DNA from: an uncultured Actinomycetes bacterium
GTDB taxonomy: Bacteria > Actinomycetota > Actinomycetes > Nanopelagicales > Nanopelagicaceae
NCBI GenBank assembly: GCA_903891755.1
Contig: CAITFY010000021.1
Coordinates: 1-21,055, forward strand
DNA: 21,055 bases
Direction: 5' to 3'
This document shows positions 14,664-21,055 of the stretch, in pieces. The notes below the pieces were generated by a model. That model worked only from the letters and a program-made list of their open reading frames with translations, did no database searches and was not told the DNA's origin. A program made the translations under genes and the position numbers. The number at the start of each line of letters is the position of its first letter. Position 1 is the first letter of the stretch.

Positions 14664-16313
14664 TCAATTATCTTTTGAGAGAATCTCATCTGCATCAATG
14701 ATGCGATAGGCATAACCCTGTTCAGCGAGAAAACGTTGACGGTTCTGCGCGAAATCTTGATCAACAGTGTCGCGGGCAACGAGTGAGTAGAAGCGCGCTC
14801 CTCGTCCATCTGCCTTTGGTCGCAAGATTCGACCTAGGCGCTGCGCCTCTTCTTGTCGAGATCCGAATGTTCCCGATACTTGAATTGCAATCGTGGCATC
14901 TGGAAGGTCGATAGAGAAGTTCGCAACCTTGGAGACAACTAAACACTTGATCTCCCCAGCTCGATAGAGATTAAACAACCTCTCTCGTTCTTTCACGGGA
15001 GTGTCACCTTTGATGACAGGGACACCTAACTCTTCTCCTAGAGCATCTAGTTGATCTAGGTACTGCCCAATGACAAGAACTTGATCATCGGCATGAGCTC
15101 TAGCTAGAGCTACGGCAACTTTGCGCTTTGTTAGTGTTGTTGAGCAGAAGCGATAACGATCTTCCTGTTCTGCGGTTGCATAATTAAGTCGCTCCTCTTC
15201 AGTGAGGGTGATTCGAACTTCTACGCAATCTGCAGGAGCAATGTAACCCTGGGATTCAATCTCTTTCCATGGCACATCAAAACGTTTTGGGCCGATGAGT
15301 GAGAAGACTTCGCCTTCCATTCCATCTTCACGGACGAGAGTTGCAGTAAGACCAAGACGGCGACGAGATTGGATATCGGCGGTGAATCTGAAAATTGGCG
15401 CTGGAAGCAGGTGCACCTCGTCGTAGATGATCAGACCCCAGTCAATGGCATCAAATAGATCTAGATGTGAGTAGACGCCTTTGCGACGCATTGTCATCAC
15501 TTGATAGGTAGCAATTGTTACTGGACGAATCTCTTTCTTCGCACCCGAGTATTCGCCTATGTCATCCTCATTAAGTGTGGTGCGACGAAGTAGTTCATCA
15601 CGCCATTGTCTTGCGGCGACGGTGTTGGTAACGAGAATTAAAGTTGTTGCCTTTGCATGCGCCATGGCTGCAGCTCCAACGATGGTCTTACCGGCTCCGC
15701 AGGGGAGTACAACAACACCAGAGCCACCATGCCAAAACCCTTCAGCGGCCATTGCCTGATATTTACGAATCGACCAACCATCCTCGCGAAGTGCAATCTC
15801 GTGATGCTCTCCATCTACATATCCTGCGAAGTCTTCAGCCGGCCAGCCGAGCTTTAAGAGCGCCTGCTTGAGGAAGCCGCGTTGTCCGGGATGGACTATG
15901 AGCGTCTCATCATCTATCTGTAGCCCAAGCATGGGAGCAATCTTCTTGCCGCGAGTGACTTCGCGGAGTACTGCGGGATCATTTGAGACCAGGGTTAGGC
16001 CATGTACTGGATGAGCTTCAAGACGCAATCGGCCATAGCGTGACATGGTTTCTGCGATATCAACGAGCAAGGCGTGCGGGACGGCAAAGCGTGAATACTC
16101 CAACAAGGTGTCGATAACTTTTTCCGCATCTAGACCTGCTGCGCGAGCATTCCAAAGCCCTAGCGGAGTTAAGCGATAGGTATGAATATGTTCTGGAGAT
16201 TTTTCAAGTTCGGCAAATGAGGCAATTGCGCGCCTACATTCATCAGATTTCGGGTGATCAATATCGAGCAATAGAGTCTTGTCGCTTTGAACGATAAGCG
16301 GACCATCAACCAT
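14664..16313 (-). CDS. xpb: XPB/Ssl2-type DNA repair helicase
   Basis: This 549-residue superfamily 2 protein matches bacterial XPB (ERCC3, mycobacterial Rv0861c) in length and motifs. An N-terminal helicase-associated and damage-recognition-like region (about 1-170) comes first. Then come Walker A LPCGAGKT (203-210), DEVH box (298-301), TATLVRED with the XPB RED triplet (323-330, R328-D330), and motif VI QRLGRILRPK (491-500). XPB proteins unwind DNA 3' to 5' in ATP-driven fashion and act in nucleotide excision repair or related repair; the bacterial role is less clear. ATG 16313 shares one base with the stop of the preceding peptidase gene (TAATG), so translation is likely coupled. In mycobacteria the gene adjoins an Rv0862c-type partner; here a similar gene is one gene away. 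Confidence 0.93.
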   Translation of the reverse strand: MVDGPLIVQSDKTLLLDIDHPKSDECRRAIASFAELEKSPEHIHTYRLTPLGLWNARAAGLDAEKVIDTLLEYSRFAVPHALLVDIAETMSRYGRLRLEAHPVHGLTLVSNDPAVLREVTRGKKIAPMLGLQIDDETLIVHPGQRGFLKQALLKLGWPAEDFAGYVDGEHHEIALREDGWSIRKYQAMAAEGFWHGGSGVVVLPCGAGKTIVGAAAMAHAKATTLILVTNTVAARQWRDELLRRTTLNEDDIGEYSGAKKEIRPVTIATYQVMTMRRKGVYSHLDLFDAIDWGLIIYDEVHLLPAPIFRFTADIQSRRRLGLTATLVREDGMEGEVFSLIGPKRFDVPWKEIESQGYIAPADCVEVRITLTEEERLNYATAEQEDRYRFCSTTLTKRKVAVALARAHADDQVLVIGQYLDQLDALGEELGVPVIKGDTPVKERERLFNLYRAGEIKCLVVSKVANFSIDLPDATIAIQVSGTFGSRQEEAQRLGRILRPKADGRGARFYSLVARDTVDQDFAQNRQRFLAEQGYAYRIIDADEILSKDN

Positions 16314-17383
16314 TAAATCAATTCCTTAATAAACCCAGCGATCAGAGCGATCCGAGTTTCGATTCGACTTGCGAAGATATGTTCATGAGCGGCGTGGGCG
16401 CCATAACCAGATGCGCCAAGGCCATCTAGCACTCGGCCACCGACAGCGGCAGCGATATTGCCATCACTCGCTCCACCAACAGAAACATGTCCAACAGGTG
16501 GCATACCTAAATTGGATGCAACCTTTTCAATAGTCGCATACAGCTCTGCGGTTGCAGCGTGCTCAAGCGGTGGACGATTTATCCCACCAACAATTTCTAT
16601 ACGCGCCTCTGGGTGAGAAGGCTTCAAACTCTTGATTGCCTCATCGATTCTCACAAGCTCTGCAGCGAGAAATGAGCGAGCGTCAATATCGAGACTTGCA
16701 GTTGCTGGAACTGTATTGGTGGTGGAACCAGATTGCATCACTGTTGGAACGACTGTTGTGCCATGCTCAGAATTTTCGAGCGCTGCCATGGCAAGAACAA
16801 TCTTTGAAATCTCAGTTGTAGCGTTAATTCCCTTTTCAGGTTCTAGCCCTGCATGTGCAGCACGACCGTGAACAGTAATTCGGTACATCGATGTACCTTT
16901 TCGACCAATCTTCACCGTGTCATCGATGGACGATTCAAAGACCAAGGTTGCTTTCGCGCTGCGAGCTAGATCTTCAATGAGTTGGCGAGAGGCATGAGAG
17001 CCAATCTCTTCATCGGTTGTGCCGATAAGTGCAATCTTCTGAGAGGCGTTTGGAATCTCTTTGATGGCATACATGGCTTGTAAGAAGCCTGCCTTCATAT
17101 CGAAGATGCCAGGACCGAAAATCTGATCACCCTCTACTCTCCACAGAGGGAGGTAAGAATCAATAGGCCAGACCGTATCGAGGTGACAGAGCAGGACAAC
17201 TTCGGGTTTATCTGAACCCCACCAAAAGACTGGACGCCCGCCGGCTTGGGTTACTCGGGCGGGTTCTTGAAGGTTGCGTGCGGCGATAACGACGGCTAAA
17301 TCGACGACGCGAGCGCAGGCAGCTAGATCTTCGCTAGGAGATTGCAGTTCGACTAGTTCTTGAAGGTCGCCAAGGAATGTCAT
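16313..17383 (-). CDS. M20 family metallopeptidase (glutamate carboxypeptidase-like)
   Basis: The 356-residue protein has all M20 di-zinc residues: HLD (H67, D69), the bridging aspartate in GIFDMKAG (D95), the catalytic pair in TTDEEIG (E125, E126), the acidic ligand in VFES (E150), and a late histidine in HEHIF (H335). The dimerisation domain starts around VHGRAAHAGLEP (171-182). Sequence around the metal site is closest to CPG2-like carboxypeptidases that cleave C-terminal amino acids such as glutamate, but the substrate is not certain; a dipeptidase or amidohydrolase is possible. There is no signal peptide, so it is cytosolic. A TAGGCT box overlaps the stop of the preceding gene six bases before the ATG, suggesting its own leaderless transcript. 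It lies between XPB and the XPB-partner gene. Confidence 0.9.
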   Translation of the reverse strand: MTFLGDLQELVELQSPSEDLAACARVVDLAVVIAARNLQEPARVTQAGGRPVFWWGSDKPEVVLLCHLDTVWPIDSYLPLWRVEGDQIFGPGIFDMKAGFLQAMYAIKEIPNASQKIALIGTTDEEIGSHASRQLIEDLARSAKATLVFESSIDDTVKIGRKGTSMYRITVHGRAAHAGLEPEKGINATTEISKIVLAMAALENSEHGTTVVPTVMQSGSTTNTVPATASLDIDARSFLAAELVRIDEAIKSLKPSHPEARIEIVGGINRPPLEHAATAELYATIEKVASNLGMPPVGHVSVGGASDGNIAAAVGGRVLDGLGASGYGAHAAHEHIFASRIETRIALIAGFIKELI

Positions 17384-17389
17384 GGGATA

Positions 17390-17395
17390 AGCCTA
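17390..17395 (-). promoter_or_regulatory. Leaderless -10 box overlapping the stop codon of the upstream gene
   Basis: On the minus strand TAGGCT begins with the TAG stop of the helicase-associated gene and is followed by TATCCC and the ATG at 17383. The spacing of six bases fits leaderless transcription. The same hexamer serves other genes in the window, so this may be an internal operon promoter for the M20 and XPB genes. Confidence 0.45.
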
Positions 17396-19552
17396 GTTGG
17401 CGGGGCTTACGCCGGTGATGCGAGGGATTCTGAAATGGGTAATGGCGCCTGTGGCATGGTCTCGGGCGACCAGAGTTCCGAGGGAGATAGACAGAGGGTC
17501 GATGAGGCGATTGGAGACCCCGCCGTTGGTGTCGGCGTAACCAATGGTCAGGCTGGCGCGCTCTTCAATGTATTGGTGGAGCAGATCGACCGTCTCATTC
17601 GCGGTGGTTCTAGGAACCTCGCGTGGTTTATGCGAACTGGCGCGCTCGCCAGCTCGAAGTGCGCGGACAGCGGCGATCATCAAGTTCTCTGCTGGCGATG
17701 AGATATCTGAAAGAACCCTAGGCGGCTTCGGCCTAGCCTTCGCACGTCGCACCTGCGGTGCACTGATCAGAACGCCGGTGGCATTCTCGGCGGCCGGTAG
17801 ATATCCCGCTTCGCGCAGAACGCGAATCATCTCTTGACTATCTACATCGCAGATAAGTACTTGCGGAGCTAATTTTCTAATTCGAAGTTGTTCTACTCGC
17901 TTGTCATGCAAAATCTCTTGAATGAGTCCTTCATCTTCACAACGAAGATAAGAAGTTGTATTTCCAACTCTCAATTTTCCATGACGCTTTGCAACATCTG
18001 AAATCAAATATTCAAGTGGTTGCGGCATCGGTGTCTTAGAAATCTTTTTGAGAAAATCCTTAATTTGATCGCCAGTCTGCCCATGATCTAATCCGCGTCT
18101 AATCGAACTTTCACTAAATCGATAGACACTTGCACCACCGCGACTTTCGATATCTGCAATTGTTCCGATGGCATTGGCGAGTTCAAGAGTTAATGGTCCT
18201 GGAGCCACTGCACTGTTATCGGCTTGAATTAAAATGTGATCAACTGGTTTTGGAAGCGCCTTCTCCACTCCAAGCTCTTCCTTATTTATTAAGGCCACTG
18301 CAAAAGTTGAGATTGCGCCTTGTCCCGTGAGGCCAAGCCATTCTGCCTCTCGAAGAATCCACTCGGTGTAGTCACGATTGGCTCGCGTTGGAAGGAGCCA
18401 GAGAAGTGCATCTGAGATGGAATCTAGCGATGGATCAATTTCAGGATGATCTTTAAGAAGTTGGAGCACAATCTTCTTGAGAGTAGAGACTCCACCTCGA
18501 TCGAGCTCAGGTCCAAGTGCTGCAATATTCTTGGAATCGCTCTTACCGATTAATCCACTCACTCGGGATGTCTCAATCCATAGAGTTACCAGCGCGAACC
18601 ACTGCTCTTCAATGCTCTTAGTGAGCCAGATATCAAAGGCACTTGTCGGCAAAATTTGATCGTCGGTATCAATAACAATGAGTCCACCGATATAGAGCAA
18701 CTCCGCGACAAAGGCTGCGCATGCTTCAGATATGCCCAGATGTTCTGCGGTGCGCTTGAGATCGCGAACGCCAAGTCCGCCGGAACGAAGTGCGGTAGGT
18801 GGTTCATCAGACCAGTTATGGCCTAGCTCTTCAGCCCAACGAACGAAGGTCGAAATATTCGCAATCGAGGCTAAATCTGCCGCCTTCTGCTTCCGAGCTG
18901 ATCCTTCTAGTGGAGGCATCTTTGGCTGTAGCGACTGAAAGACTTTTCCTTGACGTAAGTGCATTGCAACTTCACGGGGAAGTAAGACAGTTTGCGAATC
19001 AAAGGGGATGAGGAAGTTATTTTCCAATAACCATTTAATTGGAGCGGGTGCCCGTTTCACATCAGTTACCTGACCTTTGGGCGGTCCCCACATCATGCGC
19101 TCCAAAGTTTCCATCGCACCCTTAGGGGCCGTCGCCAGAAGTTCAAAGTCAACGGTTCTGGTGTGCTTCACGCCTAGGCCAGCTGGATACTCACCAATAA
19201 TGGTTCTGACATTAGAAGGAATTCGAAAGTTCTCGCCATCTTTGTAAATAAGCGCTAACTCCCAGAGTGATTCAACTGCACCCTTTGCTTCCTGAGTTGT
19301 GACCGCTAAGAGTTGGCGAAGTGAGATTGGTTCTTCCAAGGTGCAGAGCGCGGTGAGAATATCTAGACGAAATTTGTCGAGCGTCTCTCGGGTGCGCAGC
19401 AAACTTGGTGTGGAATTTGCACGTGCGCTAAGTGCCATGACATCAGTTGGAACCGGAGAGATGAGATCTGGGCGCAAGGAGAACAACGCTTTGATTTGAT
19501 CATCAGAGCGGTTGCGTAGCTCCTCGGTGAAGGAGATCATTGGTTGAGACAT
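17393..19552 (-). CDS. Helicase-associated protein with Helicase_C_3 and WYL-like domains (XPB partner)
   Basis: The 719-residue protein resembles mycobacterial Rv0862c, the gene next to XPB. Residues about 437-560 match the Helicase_C_3 pattern: ILIQADNSAVAPGPL, a YRFSESSIRRGLDHG segment, then PMPQPLEYLISDVAKRHG. The C-terminal 70 residues (LTIGYADTNG, NRLIDPLSISLGTLVARD, FRIPRITGV) resemble a WYL-type ligand- or DNA-sensing domain. The N-terminal half probably contains winged-helix segments (FRLDILTALCTLEEPISLRQL). I see no Walker A, DEAD box or nuclease motif, so it is not itself a helicase. It is likely a structural or regulatory partner of XPB; this is inferred from neighbourhood. A TAATGT box nine bases before ATG 19552 or the weak AGGG site may start it. 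It follows the HAD gene after 26 bases. Confidence 0.82.
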   Translation of the reverse strand: MSQPMISFTEELRNRSDDQIKALFSLRPDLISPVPTDVMALSARANSTPSLLRTRETLDKFRLDILTALCTLEEPISLRQLLAVTTQEAKGAVESLWELALIYKDGENFRIPSNVRTIIGEYPAGLGVKHTRTVDFELLATAPKGAMETLERMMWGPPKGQVTDVKRAPAPIKWLLENNFLIPFDSQTVLLPREVAMHLRQGKVFQSLQPKMPPLEGSARKQKAADLASIANISTFVRWAEELGHNWSDEPPTALRSGGLGVRDLKRTAEHLGISEACAAFVAELLYIGGLIVIDTDDQILPTSAFDIWLTKSIEEQWFALVTLWIETSRVSGLIGKSDSKNIAALGPELDRGGVSTLKKIVLQLLKDHPEIDPSLDSISDALLWLLPTRANRDYTEWILREAEWLGLTGQGAISTFAVALINKEELGVEKALPKPVDHILIQADNSAVAPGPLTLELANAIGTIADIESRGGASVYRFSESSIRRGLDHGQTGDQIKDFLKKISKTPMPQPLEYLISDVAKRHGKLRVGNTTSYLRCEDEGLIQEILHDKRVEQLRIRKLAPQVLICDVDSQEMIRVLREAGYLPAAENATGVLISAPQVRRAKARPKPPRVLSDISSPAENLMIAAVRALRAGERASSHKPREVPRTTANETVDLLHQYIEERASLTIGYADTNGGVSNRLIDPLSISLGTLVARDHATGAITHFRIPRITGVSPAN

Positions 19553-19561
19553 AACTGCCCT

Positions 19562-19567
19562 ACATTA
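19562..19567 (-). promoter_or_regulatory. Weak candidate -10 box for the helicase-associated gene
   Basis: TAATGT on the minus strand lies nine bases before the ATG at 19552, within the 26-base gap after the HAD gene. It fits TANNNT, but AGGG in the spacer could equally act as a weak ribosome-binding site on a read-through transcript. Confidence 0.3.
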
Positions 19568-19578
19568 CTGGGGTTTAG

Positions 19579-20352
19579 CTACTTGCTGCGACGCCAACTT
19601 CTAGGCGAGAGGAGCGTTCCAAGCTTAACTACGCGTCCAAGTACGGGAGCTGCGATGCGCTTAAGCACGCGCATCCTGCGAAAGTCATAAATTGGCCAAT
19701 GAGCCTTAATCGCATGTATCTGCAGCAAGGTGTCGGGATTAATCGCCCGAGGGTTGCCGACTGCTTCAAGGAGCGGAATATCGTGGTGGCTGTCGGAGTA
19801 GGCGTAAGAATTCTCTAAATCGATTCCCTGCTCCTCTGCCAAGAGGCGTACTGCAATCGCCTTGTTGGGGCCATGTAGAAGTTGTCCAATCAATTTGCCG
19901 GTGTAGACGCCATCTTTCACTTCAGCCACAGTTCCAAGCGCACCAGTGAATCCCAGACGCTTTGCAATCAGGTCGGCTAGATCTTTAGGAGTTGCCGTAA
20001 CTAGCCAGACCTCTTCATCGTGATCTAAATGGTTGTTGGCAATTTCAATGGTGCCCTGCCAAAGCGCGGGTGAGACATATTCGTCGTAGACCTCAATGCC
20101 CATCTTCTCGATAACGGCAGCTTCGTGGCCGCGAAAAAACTCACAGGCCGCGCCTTGAATCTTGGCAATCTCTTCCTTGTTCTCAACTCCAGAGAGGCGA
20201 TAGCGCAGGTTTGCCATCACAAAGTTGGAGATATCTTTCTTTGTGAAAAACCCCCGCTGATACATCCCTTTGCTGAGAAAGAAGAGGGATGAGCCGCGCA
20301 TCAAGGTATTGTCGACATCAAAGAAAGCTACTCGCTTCGGTGTGAGCGCCAT
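19579..20352 (-). CDS. HAD-IB family phosphatase (SerB-like)
   Basis: The 257-residue protein carries the HAD motifs: motif I FFDVDNTL (D12 nucleophile, D14 acid/base), motif II LVTATP (T119), a motif III lysine in GPNKAIAV (K164), and motif IV YSDSHHDIPLL (D187, D191). The helical cap lies between motifs I and II, as in subfamily IB, the group that includes phosphoserine phosphatase SerB and mycobacterial Rv0505c. It could make serine from phosphoserine, but HAD-IB proteins also act on other phosphoesters, including lipids, and the basic C-terminal tail (RRMRVLKR ... SWRRSK) could contact membranes. I therefore give no gene symbol. The ATG at 20352 is preceded by TAGGCT with six-base spacing, and no ribosome-binding site. 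It leads the minus-strand group ending with XPB. Confidence 0.88.
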   Translation of the reverse strand: MALTPKRVAFFDVDNTLMRGSSLFFLSKGMYQRGFFTKKDISNFVMANLRYRLSGVENKEEIAKIQGAACEFFRGHEAAVIEKMGIEVYDEYVSPALWQGTIEIANNHLDHDEEVWLVTATPKDLADLIAKRLGFTGALGTVAEVKDGVYTGKLIGQLLHGPNKAIAVRLLAEEQGIDLENSYAYSDSHHDIPLLEAVGNPRAINPDTLLQIHAIKAHWPIYDFRRMRVLKRIAAPVLGRVVKLGTLLSPRSWRRSK

Positions 20353-20358
20353 ATCACT

Positions 20359-20364
20359 AGCCTA
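20359..20364 (-). promoter_or_regulatory. Leaderless -10 box for the HAD phosphatase
   Basis: TAGGCT on the minus strand is followed by AGTGAT and the ATG at 20352. The six-base spacing leaves no room for a ribosome-binding site. Confidence 0.5.
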
Positions 20365-20423
20365 ACCATCCTTCTGCACTCCTTCGCGCAATTCTCAATG
20401 CAGGGCGCTACTGCCGCCTCCTT

Positions 20424-20429
20424 TATGCT
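20424..20429 (+). promoter_or_regulatory. Leaderless -10 box for the histidine phosphatase
   Basis: TATGCT is followed by TAACCC and the ATG at 20436. With the HAD box at 20359-20364 it makes the 83-base divergent region (20353-20435) a pair of back-to-back leaderless promoters about 60 bases apart. No other structure was found in that region. Confidence 0.5.
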
Positions 20430-20435
20430 TAACCC

Positions 20436-21055
20436 ATGACTTCAACGGTTCATTTTCTACGCCATGGCGAGGTCTTTAATCCTGAGAAAATTCTTTATGG
20501 TCGCCAACCTGGCTGGTACTTATCTGAGCGTGGCCAAGAGATGGCGCGCACAGTTGCTGACTGGTCTAAACAATTTGATGTAAGTGCCGTCTTGGCTTCA
20601 CCTCTGCAACGAGCGCAAGAGACTGCAACCCCACTTGCGAAGGCACACAACCTCACGATTATTACCAACGAGAATTTAATTGAAGCCTCCAATGTATTTG
20701 AAGGCGAGAAATTTGAGATGGGCTCTGGAGTTTTGCGACACCCAAAATCCTGGCGCCACCTCACACGCCCATGGATTCCATCATGGGGTGAACCATATGA
20801 AGAACAAGTTGCTCGCATGCTCGCTGCGCTCTTTGCTGCTCGCGATGCCGCCGCCGGAAAAGATGCATTCGCAATCTCCCATCAACTTCCGATTTGGATT
20901 CTGCGCTCCGCCGTTGAAGGTCGACGCATGATGCATGATCCACGCAAGCGCGAGTGCACTCTCGCTTCGGTGACCAGTTTTCACCTTGATGCAGATGGAG
21001 ATATTGAAGGAGTCAGCTACTCAGAGCCAGCTCGCCATCTTCTGCCGGAGAAGAA
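20436..21055 (+). CDS. Histidine phosphatase (phosphoglycerate-mutase-like), 3' truncated
   Basis: The frame is open from ATG 20436 to the window end, giving 206 residues without a stop. The N terminus VHFLRHGEVFNP contains the RHG motif (R9, H10) with H10 as the phospho-acceptor. LYGRQPGWYLSERG, ASPLQRAQETA and a later AISHQLPIW supply the other conserved Arg and His of the branch. The block SWGEPYEEQVARML and the MHDPRKRECTLASVTS segment strongly resemble mycobacterial Rv0525, whose gene precedes thioredoxin-like and cytochrome c maturation genes (ccdA, ccsA). Little of the protein can be missing, because YSEPA near the end is close to the C terminus of relatives. Substrate is unknown. Confidence 0.9.
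   Translation, partial: MTSTVHFLRHGEVFNPEKILYGRQPGWYLSERGQEMARTVADWSKQFDVSAVLASPLQRAQETATPLAKAHNLTIITNENLIEASNVFEGEKFEMGSGVLRHPKSWRHLTRPWIPSWGEPYEEQVARMLAALFAARDAAAGKDAFAISHQLPIWILRSAVEGRRMMHDPRKRECTLASVTSFHLDADGDIEGVSYSEPARHLLPEK

Noticed and set aside
17360..17701. An open frame of 113 codons on the plus strand over the end of the helicase-associated gene.
   Set aside because: It is antisense to the conserved WYL-like domain and has no ribosome-binding site or recognisable motif.

Overview
The window is about 21 kb of gene-dense bacterial chromosome. It holds 15 complete protein genes and two cut by the window edges. I saw no rRNA, tRNA, CRISPR array, insertion sequence or phage gene, and no gene-free stretch longer than about 100 bases. 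Gene content and protein sequence point to the Actinobacteria: a short stand-alone ArgA-type N-acetylglutamate synthase, an XPB-type helicase with its Helicase_C_3/WYL-like partner, ClpC with two N-terminal repeats, and an Rv0525-like histidine phosphatase. Base composition is near 50% GC, intergenic gaps are tiny and many start and stop codons overlap. This suggests a streamlined, moderate-GC lineage such as freshwater acI/Nanopelagicales; the lineage is an inference, not proven.

Layout, left to right. (1) 1-2614, plus strand: nadB (5' truncated), nadC and coaX form an NAD and CoA cofactor operon. (2) 2641-4643, plus: lysS and argA, overlapping by ATGA. (3) 4724-7225, plus: clpC. (4) 7222-10254, minus: a cysteine-rich YkgJ/DUF3109-like protein, then radA, then mutY, a tight operon running into the end of clpC. 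(5) 10304-11985, plus: proC coupled by GTGA to a secreted beta-propeller-like protein. (6) 11988-14375, minus: a large secreted zincin-like protein with an FN3 domain and a repeat propeller. (7) 14412-14654, plus: a small glutaredoxin-like protein. (8) 14664-20352, minus: HAD-IB phosphatase, helicase-associated WYL-like protein, M20 metallopeptidase and XPB helicase, transcribed in that order. (9) 20436 to the end, plus: a histidine phosphatase (3' truncated), resembling the gene that precedes cytochrome c maturation genes in mycobacteria.

The regulatory layer is the most distinctive part. Six or seven operon-leading genes have a TANNNT hexamer (often TAGGCT) only 6-9 bases before the start codon and no Shine-Dalgarno sequence. 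That is the signature of leaderless transcription. Internal genes instead overlap stop to start and are probably translationally coupled. Between the cysteine-rich gene and proC, two TAGGCT boxes lie back to back in one 13-base palindrome, a candidate bidirectional promoter. Two convergent gene pairs end inside AT-rich palindromes that contain both stop codons.

There is no obvious defence or mobile system. The least-described material is the secreted zincin/FN3/propeller protein and its neighbouring secreted propeller protein, the cysteine-rich protein leading radA-mutY, and the XPB locus with an M20 peptidase between helicase and partner.
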